A stretch of 64,000 nucleotides of DNA from Rostrohypoxylon terebratum (GCA_022497145.1 MU385912.1:62001-126000); one strand, 5' to 3'; positions 10,023 through 24,300 are shown, numbered from the stretch's first letter. Program-made: numbers and translations. Notes: generated by a model from the sequence alone, not told the origin.

Positions 10023-12587
10023 GTTGTAGTACTGAAGTACCGAGATACGTTGGGTGGGTAACGTGGGAGAAGGAACGTCTCCCGAATTAAGGGTCCCGGA
10101 TTGAAAAGGGGGGGCTTGCCTCGACTCCTTGCCACGAAGGGTCTCTTTCAGTATCATTTATCATACAACTTCTTCTTTTTCTTGCTCATCTATTACCTAC
10201 ACTTCCGACATTTTTTCTTTCATTTTTGATTTTTCTCGCGGTATCCTCGGTCGTCAATGGAAAAATGTCGTCAGAACAGCAGCGGTGAACTATCCATTCA
10301 GCCAGCACATCCTTGATCCGGTTCCAGAGCTTGGAAGTTTGTTCAGGTGCATAGAACGAATCACTTTCGATGCTGTACGACAGTGCCGTTATCCATTCAG
10401 CCACGGATCAATTTTCATTCAATTTTCATAAAAATAAATTGTGCATAAGAGGAAAATGAGGGGATGACCAACTTTTCTGGTTAGAACATCAATTTTCCCC
10501 TACGACTTCAATTCGACTTTTTATTTTTGTTTATTTATCTAAGAGCTGTACCCTGCAAAACTTGTTTGCAAGGAAGAATTGAACGACTGTTCGGGGCTCG
10601 GAAATTCCTCAAGGGTGTCACAGTCTGACCATCTTGAGAGATTAGCATTTCCATAAGCCTTTTCCGTCTTTGGGTGTCCAGGTTACTAGGTAGCCAGCTT
10701 CAAGCCTTCCGGACTCATCCAATAAACAGAGCCTGGGCCAAGACATATCGTTCCATGTCTCCTGCGGTCTATTGTATCATTTGGCTGATTTTGTGCCGTC
10801 CGTATTGGGCAGACCTTGAAGTCAGTCCTCCAATATGATATCGTTCCGGAGCTGGTAACGTATTACAATTATTCATCTTGTATTGGAAGGCCGCTTTATG
10901 GAAACACTTCCGTTACCCGTCTGTCTCTTTTTCTAACTTGCCATTGCAAACTTCTAAGCACACATTAAGGTTAATAATCGTTCATGCGAGATGGAAGAAA
11001 TATATAATTTTATCAAATTTCACCTATATTAGGTATAGGTGATGTTTATAATGTTCAAGCTCCATTTAAGCTATCAATATTGCAATTATAACATATGATC
11101 GAGTTTCATACTGTAGACTCATCCAAAGGGTTACAGTTAGGACTTCGTTGCTACACAAAAGTTCTCCGATCCAGTTGGTTTTACATAATGGCCCGTGAGG
11201 GCATGAACGCCCAAGAATAGTTCGCATATGGCTACGTCAATGATGATTTCATCGAAGCAAGATCAAGGATTCAAGTTCAGGCAGTTGGGAGATGTAATAT
11301 TCAAGATGTGGCAAGGGCTGTTTTTCAATTGCGGCCATACGTCGGCTTACCTGCCTATCACAACGAAGAAAGGGGTCTCCACTTTGCTATAGTACGTAGT
11401 TTGATATAGTATATTAGGGATATGTAGGCCAGATGTAGGCTTGAATGCAACACCTCCTCTCTGATGTTCACACCGGGGCCTAACTATGGTTTCTATTTCC
11501 TTTAGTATTCGCCTGCATATTTTCTTCTTTTCCGCTCTTGGCCCCTCCAAAACATCCCCGATATATTTCCTGGACCGTTTGCGTGTAACCTTTTGCCAGT
11601 GCTAACCGATCTGGCTTCATCAAGGAGCAAGGGTACGAGCCGTCTTCCTGTATGTCTACCCATCTCATCGCCCGCCAACACATATCTCATGTTCCTATGA
11701 GCAGATGAGCAGAGTGGCGGACCGACCCGAACAGTGATGGCGGCAAAATGGAGATCTAATAGCCTCATTTACACATGAAGGATCTGGGTTGAGAAAATGC
11801 CTGTCTGTCTGTATCCAAGTTTCTCTCTGATGCTCTAAATATGTCTATCTACTTGTTTTCGACATGTTTACTCACCTTCACAAATAGCCTTTTCACGAGA
11901 ATTATATGATCGTACTCTCTACAAATATTATGAAGGGTGGAAGCCAGCTGTCCTCGGATGTTAGTGAATCCGGCGCATTCAGCTGGTAATTACCTCGATC
12001 CTATGCGAATTATATTGATGGAACATCTCGAATTTTCCAATGCTACCTCAAGCATGTATGTGGCTTCTTGATATGTTATACCTAGCTAGAATGACCACTC
12101 ACATCTCACGGGACATCTCACATAGGTCAATTGCAATAATCTGCTCTGTTCAACAAAATCCAAATACACGCTGCTTGGACCCTACCAACAAAAATGAAAA
12201 AAACTGGAGATATCAGGTTCCAAGTGTAAGCTGAGATGAATGATTACAACGTGAAGGGTTCGAGGTTCAGAAAATCTCATCCCTGGCTATACTATGGTTT
12301 TACGTTTGATTTCCAGCTCTAGCCTTTTCATAGGTAGGTAGGCTTGCTCGTAAATATGTCGAGGCAAGTAGACCTCAGATGTACTACTAAGTAATTTTCA
12401 TATCACATAGACGCAGCTAGTTGACAAGAGTAGGACAATTCCATGTTTAAAATCCGACAATCCATTTTAACCTAGAGCATATCTAATATCTATCATAACC
12501 TGACCCGTACCTAGAAACCAATAGTTCATCCCTCAAGTGCTCCAAAGATAGACCTCATCCATTCCCATAATTGTGTCTTCTCACAAT

Positions 12588-13960
12588 CTAAGCGCTTGAG
12601 CTTGAAGGGAAAGCGCTGCTGAAGGAACCGCTGGGAGCCGTTCCGTTAGTTCCGTTACCACCACCGCTGCCGCCTCCAACAGTGTATCCAGTCGAGTGGC
12701 CGCCCTCAGCATCGATGTACGCGGCTGTATCATGAAGGTTAGCTTCATATAATTCAATCCTCATTTAGACGAGGAATTTAACTTACCAACTCCATAGTAA
12801 TCGTCCTCGGAGTAATCAGCGGAAGCGTTGACACCAATCTGGATCCAAGCGAACAGGCCATCCGAGATGTCGTCGCCGAGGTAGATGTACTGCGGCATGG
12901 GGTCGAACGACGAGTCGGCCGCGAGGATCGACCACATGTCCTCGTCGTTGGTGGTCAGCGCGACCGTGTTTGTGTTATACGGGTACGTCGCCTCAACCTC
13001 GGCGCGTAGGTCATCAGGCCAGAAGAGCTGGCCGATGTGGCTCACCGGCGAGTTCCTTTTCCCGGATGTTAGTCTTTCATATCATCCGGACGGGAGTTCG
13101 GACGGTGTTTGGAAGGGACGGATGCCCGAGTCAGGGGCTAGTGGGTGGAAAAGACGGCCAGGATGGGTCTCGGTGGAATTTTGTACTTACCATACGGAAA
13201 TAGTGCCGTTAGGCATGACTTGCGCATTCTGGTGGGACAGTAGATGCGTGTGGACCGCACGCCCCTCGTAGTGACCCGGGAAGATGGTCTCGAAGCTGAC
13301 CACGCCGTCGCTATCCGTAAGCTGGATACCTCGGAGGTAAGTAGAGTTGTAACCTCCCGCGGCGTAGTTTCCGCTAGCCGAGATGCCGCTGTAGGTACCG
13401 GTGGCATTGCAGTTCCAGATGTCGACCGCGACGGCGGGGATCGGCTCGCAGGTGTTGACGTCGATGTACTGGATCTCCAGGAACACGTCCACACCATCGG
13501 AGTACAGGGACTCCTTGACATTGGACCTCATCTTCTCTCCGACAACATAATAAGGTCCGTCGGTAACTTCAGGGGCTAGGATGCAGCTCGTGTTTGCACT
13601 GAACACATCCTCGAGCGAAGTGAATATGTCGTAGCTGTACGTTCCCGTCATGTTGTGATTGATCGCTTCCCATGCTTCAAGGTCTTCGAGTGTGCGCTTG
13701 TCTTTTCTTGCGGGGGCTTGGATACCACGCTTCTGTCGAATGTTCTTAACGGCATTGGCACGGCGCTTGATAGAGCGCTTCTTCAATGCCTGGGAGGCAG
13801 CGGAGTTTGAGCATGAAGCTAGGGATCGGGCTCCGAGTTGAGCGGCATTGTCACGAGCAACAAGCTCACGCTTCATGTGGTACGCATTGTGCGTCTCACC
13901 GGGGTGAGCGACGGCATAACCGGCGAGGGCCGCGAGAGCGAGGTTGGTGAAAGCGAACAT
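12588..13960 (-). CDS. secreted intradiol ring-cleavage dioxygenase-like protein
   Basis: This is an extracellular member of the protocatechuate/catechol dioxygenase fold, which uses Fe(III) to open catechol-type rings. Three exons, 13960-13191, 13055-12787 and 12724-12588, total 1,176 nt and 391 aa. The start gives a clear signal peptide (MFAFTNLALAALAGYAVAHP). It is followed by a basic stretch with KKR, KRR and QKR sites that could be cut by a Kex2-like protease. The catalytic domain shows the expected two Tyr and two His ligands, in DGPYYV and in PGHYEGRAVHTH. The motif IDVNTCEPIPAVAVDIWNCNATGTYSG is typical for the fungal secreted subfamily. The tail is Gly/Ser/Asn-rich and ends in a Ser run, perhaps O-glycosylated. 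Substrate is unknown; fungal relatives are suggested to act on lignin or plant phenolics. No link to the PKS cluster is evident. Confidence 0.92.
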
Positions 13961-16131
13961 GGTGAATAGAGATTTCTAGGTATCTAAGCGATAGACTGGT
14001 ATGTAGACTAGTATGTAACGAGTGAACAGAGGACGAGTTGTCTTGGAGTGAAGATCGTATCGAGGAATGGCGACATGTTAATCTTTTAAAGTCGATATCT
14101 GAAGACTCTACGTATGTCCCCGACTATCACATTGGCCCTCCTGCCTGTCCAATTACAATGAAGAGGATCTCAATTCATAATACCATCATGCCTCGTGGAC
14201 CCCTATCATTCGAAATATTTTCTTGGCATCCCATATAGATACCAAGGTATCCACGACATGTGCGAAAATACATGCTTCTCGCGGTAATTGGAGTCGCCAG
14301 TAGGCTGAGGAGGCTAACATTAGCCTTGATGAAGACTTCATGACGCGTCACTTACGCAGAAAAAAAGTTGCGCATCTGTGAAAGGCTGAGTGCCCTGCCC
14401 AGCAGGATGGATCTTCACTAGGTATAGAGATCCCCTAGTCGTTAGGTTGACCAATGAGGAAAAATCTATTTTCAACGAATTCGGCCGATTCGAAGAGCCA
14501 AGCTTTTCCGGTTTTCAAAGTACCTGGGATTTTGGCCAAGACTCTATGAAACGAGCTGTGCTGGTTGACGAATCAGACCCACTTGGACTGATACCTTCGT
14601 TCGCCTCCCGGTAGTTGTTATGCATAATAGCTTGTTTCTTTTCCTCTTGTTAGGTATGTTAGGTAAACATTTTTCAGTTTCGATATTTCGTGGGGTGGTG
14701 ATACTCCTCAGTCGAGAGAACCGCCATGCGAGGTTCTGATCGCGTTCATAGGGCAATGGGACCCTGGTTATTTTTGAGGATGAATCACCAATGGAAGATC
14801 GGCGAATCGAAGCTGTGCTTCTATGTAGGTATCTTTATCTTTTCGCCTGTAATTGCGTTTGTTGATGAGTATCTAGTAGGTATAGTAATGTGTAACAATT
14901 TAAGCAATTTTGATATTTCGACTATGGAGGCTCTAAAAAAGGGGGGCGCAAAGTGGAACTACCCCAGACTATGGATTGGGAAGGAGGATATCATGGATGA
15001 CTTACGAATACATAAGGATCGAAAAAGGCAATGATCAGTCGAAATAAAATCAGCTCGGCGGTGTTTTTTTTCTTCATTTCAGATGTGTGTCTTGGCAACG
15101 GGCTCTCTTCTACTTCCGGTTTCTGTGCCTTACCTATGCTTGCGCGGAGACGCGAGTCATTTTGCGTCGATTAAATGTTTTCCCGGTAGGCAAATTTCCT
15201 GATGAGAGACCGTCTGTCAACCGGAGTTGACGTAAAGTCAAATTGGAGTACTACTCAACTGGATAGCTATGAGATGATATCACTGTCTTGAGCTATACAC
15301 GCTAAACGGCGTTGCTGTTCATCCACCAGCGGATATTTTATGGCTCAACTTCAGACGACACGTGCAACACGTGGTTTTCCCTGGCTTGTCCATGCTAGCG
15401 ACAGACTAAATAGGTAGAAAGCATAGTTCTGAAACAGCAGAAATGCGCGTTCGATGGTTGCATTTGTATCTAAGAGTCTGTTGTTTTGGCATGTAGTACC
15501 TGATCTTCATGTTCCGTGTAAAAAGGGGCATATGTACTACCACCTGGATTGTTGGGTCATTAGGTAAGTACATATCAAAACCATAATCGTTAATGAATAT
15601 TTTTAGTCAAGAACGCGTATTCTTCAAGCTATCGATATTATCAGCTTCACATATTATCACAAGGAGCTAGTACTGTCACCAACGTACAATAGCCTACGGG
15701 TTCAAGCATCAACCTAGTTTAGCATGGCCAACCGGTCGGCCTCTAGAGCCGGCCAAGGAAGCTTGGTTGCCTCCAAGTACTTAGCAGATACAGGCTTCTT
15801 TCCGCCTTTGCCTCTTTCATCATCTCAACTACAAAGGCCGGAACATCCTGATAACCTATCGGGCTCGTTCAGATATGTAGGAATTGTGTGTCGGCTGACA
15901 GCAGACGACGAAGATACACGACGCCTAATCTAAGGTAACATGATAGGGAAGACAGCTGTGATAGAGACCCTCGCAGAGGGCTGGCCACAGCTGAAGTGGT
16001 ATCTCTAAGAACTCCGAATTATCTCCTTTCCCTGGTTCTGCTTGGGTGTATGAACACCAGCATTTCATACCTTATTATATCCACTACGTATGTTCAAGTA
16101 ACTATACCGAACAAACCTCAATACATCCTAC
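13961..16131. other. intergenic, no gene seen
   Basis: These 2.2 kb lie between the dioxygenase start and the 3' end of the rhodopsin-domain gene. Open frames (14390-14614, 14726-15034, 15724-15933) are short and unrecognised. TAGGTA-type motifs recur (14651, 15413, 15560). Confidence 0.5.
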
Positions 16132-17556
16132 CTACACGATCCCATTTAATCCATATTGGCGAGGATACTCAGTCCGCGTCACATTCGGAAAATACTCCTC
16201 CCTCGTCTCAAAGTGCGTAGTCCGTAGGATCCCCGACCCTAGATGCTCCTGCACCGACAAGTCCACCGAGCTATCGCTATGAAATCTCGCAGGCGGCGGA
16301 TACAACCCTTGTTCCTCGACCTCCGCGAAGGCGTATCTATTAGACCTCGGCTGGTAAAGGCTCGACCGTGGCCATTTATTCGTGGTATACCTCTCGCCAG
16401 GTGTTCGCGGCCTCTTCCACGAACACATCGACGATATCGGCTTGGAGGCTTTCATGGACTTGAACGCCTTGGGTAGTGCTGGTATACATACGACTAAGAA
16501 GGCACAGGTCATCTCGGCTAGTCCGCAAAGCATCAGCGAGGTGTTATTATATGTGAAATCGCGAGACTGGCTGCGGATAACCGCCATCGCCAGGCGAGCG
16601 GACGCGGCAACGATGGCTAAGATACCAGCGGCGAATATATACGAGAACTGTGTTTTCTTATTGGTCGGCATCTGCAGCTTCCAGATAGCCTTCTGAGGAA
16701 TAAGAAACGCCAACACATCAGTCGATAAGCTGATGACTGATATCATCAAGTTTTCCGTGCCCGTGTTCGCACGGTCGCAGTTCCCGCTGATGAACTTATT
16801 CCAGATGTACTGGTGTGGCGTGCAAGCCACATTGTAGGCCACGACGATCGCTATGCAGAACAAGATGTTGACCCAGATCAAGGCGTGGCTCGCCCAGAAC
16901 ACGAAGTTCCGGGCGCCCTTCGGAACAAAGATGCGAATCCATTCCAGGAGGATCACAACCTTGACGAAGGCCAGACTGAAGAGCTGCGTGTTGGACGTGA
17001 TCCAGACGTTCTGTTTCTCCGTAAGCCACCGTTCACATAATGATGTATCAGTTTCCTACCCACCCAAAGGAATGACGTTAGGGCTGACATGCGGACGTCC
17101 CATTGGTGGACGAATGCCCCCGGAGAGCTGAATATGCGGTAAGAGTAGGCAAAGGTGACGGTATTGGTTGCCTGCGTCCGGAAGGATCAGATGGAAAAAC
17201 ACGCTAAGAACGCCATGAGGGATATATCATACATATATCATGATCAGCAAATCTGACGCATGTTAGAAATACTTGGGTACAACACCACGTGCTAAGGTAA
17301 GGTGAGTTCCATGGAACATACAGTCTCCTATGAATAGCTGCTTCGTGAAGAATCTGACGTATATTCGTCCACAGAGAGAAACCGTGATCAAGGCGAGGAA
17401 GATGGCGAGGGCGATATGACTGGGAATGGTGCCGTTTGCCGGGTGGTCGAAGTCGGATGTGACACCATCTGGTGGCTGCAGAGCAGGCCCGCTCAAAACC
17501 TTGGCCTGCTCTTCCGGGGACAAAGAAGCAAAATTGCCAATATTAATCGAAGACAT
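16132..17556 (-). CDS. rhodopsin-domain (Pth11-related) 7TM membrane protein
   Basis: This is a fungal integral membrane protein of the rhodopsin-domain family, which is common beside secondary-metabolite genes; its molecular role is not settled. Four exons, 17556-17322, 17252-17233, 17171-17064 and 17016-16132, total 1,248 nt and 415 aa. Exon 2 is only 20 nt. It turns ...FIGD into FIGDYLLIMIY and bridges cleanly to ATNTVTFAYSYRIFSSPGAF, avoiding a TGA that appears at 17189-17187 if it is ignored. Landmarks are AIFLALITVSLCGRIYVR (TM1), FVHQWDVRM, VVILLEWIRIFVPKG, CTPHQYIWNKF..G.C, FLIPQKAIWKLQM, SARLAM..RSQSRDFTYN and a last TM before IPALPKAFKS. The roughly 100-residue tail is hydrophilic. 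It may be the distal border gene of the cluster or an unrelated neighbour. Confidence 0.85.
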
Positions 17557-18358
17557 GTTTCAGTCCCGACATCGCCATCAATAACGAGGCTGCAGTGCGA
17601 GCTTGTGGGAAAGCAAGGTGAGCTGAAGACCAACACTTCCGTCCAAGTAATATGGGGACCCAAGCATTTATGAACCACATCGAGGCTCACTTCACTCCAT
17701 CTATACCTAATGTCTGTATAGGTTGAAAGGAAGAACCGAAATGCCGTGCACCCCTTCGTTTAAAATAGTAAACTTCAGAATTAAGAGATCCTATTGCGTG
17801 AATAAATGCTTTGAGGGTGTGTGGTACTACCCCAGCTTGCGTGTTCTCAGCCCCTTTCAGCATTTTTCTAGGATGTATGCCACCAACGTTTCCCGTTCGG
17901 ACAGGATGGGGGCGAATTCTTGCAGGTCTCGTAGTGTTTACCGATTTGCCATGCAGCCATCGGTGTTTAGGATGTGAGCTTCGGAGCCTCGTCTGACAAT
18001 ACTAACTGTTGGAGGTCCAGAGCCTTATTAGCTAAAGATTACAGTGAGATGATTATCACCTGAACCAGTAACTGTCTGTCCCCTCTCTTAGATTCGGTAA
18101 TGTATTCGCCGATTCCGCTGGGTAATGATGGTATGTGATAGTTGAACTGTTACGGGGAGCACGAACGGCCCCGTGGGGCCTTAAAGCCTCCCAGAAGAAT
18201 TCGGAAAGAGACTTGAATAATAGGTATAAAATTTTCAAGGAAGGCCTCTGCTAGTTGCCGTACAGCCACTTTCCCTAGCCCACAGATTGCTCGTAATGTC
18301 GTAGCAATGTAAAATTTCGTAACTCCTCCAACACCGGCCTACCGTTATAAATGAAGAC
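17557..18358. other. intergenic between the rhodopsin-domain gene and the megasynthase
   Basis: This stretch holds the 5' region of the rhodopsin-domain gene and the 3' flank of the PKS-NRPS, which share a strand. No additional gene is seen. Confidence 0.5.
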
Positions 18359-21300
18359 TTATCCAGCCACAGTCCCTGTAATAACCTTTGGGAATACCTG
18401 TTCCCTCCCTACCGCCGCACTCTCAACCCACTTTACGACATGCGGATGCAAGCCTAGCGCTGCCGCTCTCCTCGCCCACTCCTTAGGCGGTAGCTGTTCA
18501 ATGGTACCACGCTTCTCGCTCTCATCAGCATCAAGGAACACCGCATTTACGGAATCATCTAATGAAATACTCTCCCCGCTGCAGTAATGGCGGAAACTCA
18601 CACCCGACTCCATCGCATGACTCTTTTCCGCGTCCACAATGCCGTCAACAACATGCCTCAGCTCTGTCGTTTCTAAAAAGCCTCCATAATTAGGGACTGT
18701 CGGCACAGCGTTCATCCGCGTCGCAAACCGCCGAATACTCCCTACAATATCCCTCTCTAGATCCTCACCCGCCCGAGATATCATGGCCGGCCGATGCACC
18801 ATGACTTCCCAATCACCGACCTCCTTCTGCAGCCTCTCCAGAAAGACTTCGCTAGCCCACTTGCTTGCCGCATACCCCTCGAACATTGTCTGTGGGGGCT
18901 TAGCCGCCGCGACCGAAACTTCGGGGAACTTGCGGTGGCCCGTGCTAGCGGCGTGGTACACGCCGACTTGGGCTGTGGAAACATAGTGCAGCGGGATCCG
19001 GCGGGGAAGACATAAATCCGCAAGCTCCTTCGTGGCTTGGACATTGGGCAGGCGGAGCGAGCGGTAGGACTGCACATGCGAAACCTGTGCTCCAGCGTGG
19101 ATGACGCGGTCTGCTTCACCGAATATTTCACCCGCGACGTCTTCGGCAAGGCCAAGGCGTGGAAATGTGAGGTCGCCTGGATGAAAGCAGACATTGGGGT
19201 GCTTGGGGACGTCTTTGCGGGTTGAAAGGTTGCGGACCGCGACGCAGTGGACTTTTTGGACCTTGTTATCGGCGAGAAGAGAGGCGAGAATGGTGCGGCC
19301 GAGAAACCCTGTTGAGCCTGTGAGGACGACCACGCCGCTGTTGCGTGGGGTTTCTTGAGTGCTTGTTCGCGCCAATTCTAAAGTCGCCGGACTTGGTCTG
19401 GTTTCCTCGTCCCAATTAACGGTTTCCAAAGGAACTTCTTCGTGGTTTATCAGACGTGCCATTGCTTTGAGTGTGCTTGCTTCGAGTAAGTCGATAACGG
19501 GCAAATTGACACCGAACGATTGGCGAATAGCTGCGCGCAAGCTGAGAAGAAGTAGCGATGTGCCCCCGACATGGAAGAAATCCGTGCCTGATATGATCGG
19601 CCGGAGATTCTTAAACTGCTCCTGAATGACTGCGACCCAGATATCTCTCAGCTGTCTTTCCGTTTCCGTAAGCTCACTGGGGTGTCCCTCTTCGTGGGTA
19701 GCTATTTCTTGCAAAGGCAATGAGTTGATGGCTTTACGGTCAAGCTTGCCGGAATTTGTTTTTGGCATTTGATGGAGAGGAATAATGGCTGTGGGATGCA
19801 TGTACTTTGGCAGAGGTAACAAGGTAGGTAAACATCGTAAAAGACCTTCGCGTCCTTCTTCCGGGTACTTTGAGTCAAACAAAACATGCGCGACGAGGAA
19901 TTCGGGAGATTCTAATGTCGAGCGACGAACTGACACAACGACATCGGATAGAGAGCCATTGGATGCTTTGATAATCGCGTCTTCAATCTCCCGAAGGTCC
20001 ATCCGGATCCCGCGCAGTTTAATCTGGGTATCTCCGGATATACGGCCCTCAATGAGCAGGGCGCCGTCTTTCGTCCATCGACCAAGGTCTCCGGTGCGAT
20101 GCATCGTAGTCCAGCCTTTTGCTTTGGCCTCATCTGTCGCAAACACGTCCAGTACAAATTTCTCGGCTGTTAGTGTCGCATTATTTAAATAACCAGAAGC
20201 GACACCAGGGCCGCCGATGTAAATTTCCCCTTGGACTTCTGGTGGAACAAGACTGAGATCATCAGAAACTACATAAACAGAGTAGTTTGGTAAAGCGAAC
20301 CCTGCCGGAATGCTATCATGGTGGGTGTCATCATTCGCATACTTTATTTTCATCGCTGTTGCTATTACTGTCGTTTCAGTTGGTCCATAAGAATTGAAGA
20401 GGCGGAGATCAGCTTTGTTCAAATCTCGGAATTGTGCCAACAGTCCAAAGTTGACAGCCTCACCACCGCTTATAGCCGTATACCACTTGCAAGATGGAAG
20501 ACTAGCATGCTTATATGTGAGCCAATTAGAATATTCAGTTGGCGTGGCGACAGTGAAGGTGATGTTCTTTTGAGCGATTAAATCGGTGATAGCATCAGCG
20601 TCGCCGCGGAGGCTTCTTGGTAAGAGGTAAAGACTCCCACCGAAGCAGAGGGCGAAAAATATTTGTTCGAACGACATATCGAAGCTACATGCGCTCTGTT
20701 GTAGTACGGTCTCGGCACCAAGATCGTAGATCTCTTGTGCTGGCTCGATCCAGTTTCGTATGCCCTCATGCCTTAGAGTGACTCCTTTAGGAGTACCTGA
20801 AGAGCCGCTTGTATAAAGGATAATGGCAGGGCTATTGGCAGTTGCTAAAATCGCCAATGGCTGTCCTATTGGATGCAAGTCTGATACATTGATTGTAGGT
20901 GTTTCTGGCCTGTTTAGTTTGTGGAAATTAGGCATTGAGGAGTTGTCAAGCAAAACAATGTCTGGCTGACAATCGTATAAAATTGTGGAAAGCCTTTCCC
21001 AAGGTAAAGTGAGGTCAAGTGGCACATAGATGGCCCCGAACCTCATAATAGCAAGGATTGACGCAATCCAATGAGCTGTTGGTTCTTGAAGGGTAGCGAT
21101 TTTTGACCCAGCAACAGTCCCAGATGTGGCCAAAATTGCTGCAATAGATGAGGATAAGTCCATCAGCTCAGAGTAAGTGGTGGTTCCCACGTTGTCGTCT
21201 ACCGCTACAGCATCTGGGGTTGCTCGCGCGATATCGTCAATTCTATGAATAACAGTCTCAGGCCATTGCGTGGTGCGTGTATGATCTCGGCCAAACCTCA

Positions 21301-24300
21301 TTGCTGTCGTGATATCAGCAGGCTCGTACATGCTCGGTTGATTCAAAAGTGAATTCGGGTGTTTGGCGAATGCCTTAACAAGCCTTTCGTAGCTCTTGAT
21401 AAGGATTTCTACTTCCGATTTCTGATAAAGGTCGCTTCGTATAATGAACGCGATTAGGCAATCTCCTTTCGGATCATCATTGATGTCAAGAGCCAAGTCA
21501 TAGCCGGTTTTAGAAACGTTTATTGAAAGCAGCTCGAGCTCATTATCGCCCCATACTTCCTTCTTACGTTGGCCCTGTCTATAGTTGAGAGAGCACTGGA
21601 AGATCGGGGTATGTGCCGTCGATCTCGGAGGCTGCAATCTGCTCTTAATTTTAGCGATGCTCCTTAAAAAACCATGGGGGTCTTATTGTCTTATTTTCTT
21701 ACCTCTCTAGAAGAGCCTGGAATGGAACCTTGGAGTGCTCCAAACCAGCGTAAGCTATCGCGCGGGTTTCCTGCAGCATATCCGCGAAGTTGCTGGAAAC
21801 ATCAGTGCTAAATCGTAGTGGCAGAACATTATTAAAGACACCAATGCCGCTCATCATCTTATCTTCAGTCCTGTTGGCGTCCCCGATGCCAATTGACACG
21901 TCTTTTGCATCGGCATATCGCGAAAGGAGAACGCGATAGCATGCGAGATAGAAATGAAACGGAGTGACTCTACATTTCCGACATACTGCTTGGATCTGGG
22001 ATTTGGTTTCAAAGCTGATTCTTGATTCTACCCTGTCGTCGCTAAATGTTGTCAAGCTTGGACGCGTACGGGCGCGCGACACACGGAGGATTGGAAGTGG
22101 GGGCGGGAAATCGGGATATTGGGATTGCCAGAAACGGAACTCCCTCTCGAAATCACCAGCTTCTAAGGAGCGCTTTTGTGATTGGACGTAATCGTGATAT
22201 TGGAAGGTTTCTTGAACGATTGGCTCCTTGTTATAATGCCGGAATAGATCAGTCAAAAGGATTTGAATTGACAGACCGTCCATATAGAGATGAGAAGTGC
22301 CCATGATGAGACAGTGATGAGTAGGCGACGAAGAGAGAAGAATGAGACGAAGGGTTTCGCCCCCCTCAAGATCATACTGGTGCGATTGAACTTCCTCTGA
22401 CGTTTGCTTGATAGCTATGGCCATGGCATCTTCGTCTCGGATTTCTCGGCATTCAAGCTTCACGATGCTTGATTCCATAATCTCCTGCAAAACCTGACCG
22501 TTGGTAGAGGTAAAGCGAGTCCGGAGAGCCTCATGCCTCTGGCCCACAGCCTTGGCAGCTCGCTCGAGGCTGGGGAGGTTAAGGGGACCAGTGATTCGGC
22601 ATGCCCCTGCGAAATTGAGACTAGTTCTATCCTCAAACAATTGAGAGACAACCCAGAACATACTCTGGGCTGAGGATAGGTTCATTGAAGTAAGTATAAC
22701 AGGTTTCGGGTTTGATGTTACGTGCATTTCAACAGCCAGCTCCGACAAGGATGACGTAGAAGCAGTATCGTCATCTGAACTAGCTGTCTCTGAGAGCGCC
22801 GAATCGCTAGCAGATGATGACTGGGTATCGGGTGTCTGCGCTGATAGCGTTGGAAGAGATCGTGGCGATTCAAGTGAACTTCCCACTCCTGGAATCATTG
22901 CCTGTGGTATCCCTTCAACCGCTGCTTCAATTAATTCAAATATGGAGATCCCACTCAAGATCTTGAGAACCGGATAATTGACCTGCAGATTCTTCAACAG
23001 CCAGGCGCGAATCTCAGTCGCCATGAGTGAATCAAGACCAAGCTCATCCAACCGGGTAGCCTCAAGCCTAGCTTGATCCATCGTATCCACGTCAAGCTGA
23101 AGTAGAATCCCGAGCTTCTCTAACAAGGCTTCTTTGATGAGGCAGCGGACCACGTCATGGCTTTGCGCACCAAGAAGTTGCGTCTTGAGTGGATCTTTTA
23201 CTTTCCTGCCGGCGGTGGCGTTGTTGGCGCTCTCTCCATTTAAAAGGTAATGGCTCATAAACGGATTTTCGGCCCAGATTGGTTGAAGTTCCTCGTCAAT
23301 TCGAACTCTTCTGACACCCGTTGCGATCTCGATCGAATCAGATCGACTGGCTGCAACGCCCTCGGCAAAAAGTTGATGGAAGTCTTGTTCCGACATTTGC
23401 ATGTATGCGTACGGTTTCTTGACGGTCGCAATGCTAATTTGCTGCTGGGCTATGTAACCTGCCCCGACGATAGGTCCGATATCGATGACGGATGCTGCCA
23501 GACCACGTTGTCTCCGTTGCTCAGCAAGGCTGGTCATAAACATATTCGCAGCCACATAAGGAGATTGCCCTGGGGTTCCAATGGCTATAGAGATAGACGA
23601 GAAGAATACGAAGAAGTCCAGGGTATCCTGTTGGAATAAGTTGTTTAGGTGTATGCTTCCATCCACCTTTGGCTGAACAACTTTTTGAAACGTCTCCAGA
23701 CTCAATTCGCTAAATGCAGTATCATCTAGCACCACTTCAACGAGTGTTAGCATCATTCATCGCAATTATGTAGAATTCGTATAACTTACTGGCACCCTGT
23801 GCAATCCCTCCTATGGCGGGCATCGTGGAACGTATTTCATTATACAACGTGATAACCTCGTTTTCTTTCGTAAGATCGCTAGGTTTTGTTAGCTAACGCT
23901 GGGTGAGAGATGTTAAAAGGGAGTTTACCATGTGCAGATTTTGATGACTGCACCAAGAGCTATCATCTCTTCTAACCACGAGTCCTCGGCCTTGGGTTTG
24001 CGGCTTGAAATGACCACATATCGCGCACCGTGACGGACCATCCACTCACACAGAGAGAGCCCGAGGCTTCCACTGAGACCAGCAAGCCAATACGTCTTGG
24101 AGCCCGAGAACATTGGCTGAGAGTCAATAGGCAATACTCTAGTCAACACTTTATCCTCCGTACGCCAGTCGACAACAGACTGCGGGGCAAGAGAACGGTC
24201 ATATTCAGAAATTTCGCTGGGCCTGACTATTCGGTAGTGGTGATCGAGCTGTAAGAAATTCGGTAGCTCGTTGCTAGCGTCAATGATATCTCCTTGCAAC

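Larger units (their letters stand above)
8618..12587. other. gene-poor region (about 4 kb)
   Basis: I found no supported gene on either strand. Open frames (for example 9834-10157, 10129-10431, 11502-11768) are short, overlap one another on opposite strands and lack splice or domain signals. Apart from the small tandem repeats listed separately and scattered TACCTA/TAGGTA motifs, nothing is recognised. Confidence 0.5.

Noticed and set aside
17187..17189. In-frame TGA suggesting a pseudogene in the rhodopsin-domain gene
   Set aside because: The TGA lies in an intron once the 20-nt exon 17252-17233 is used. All phases then agree.
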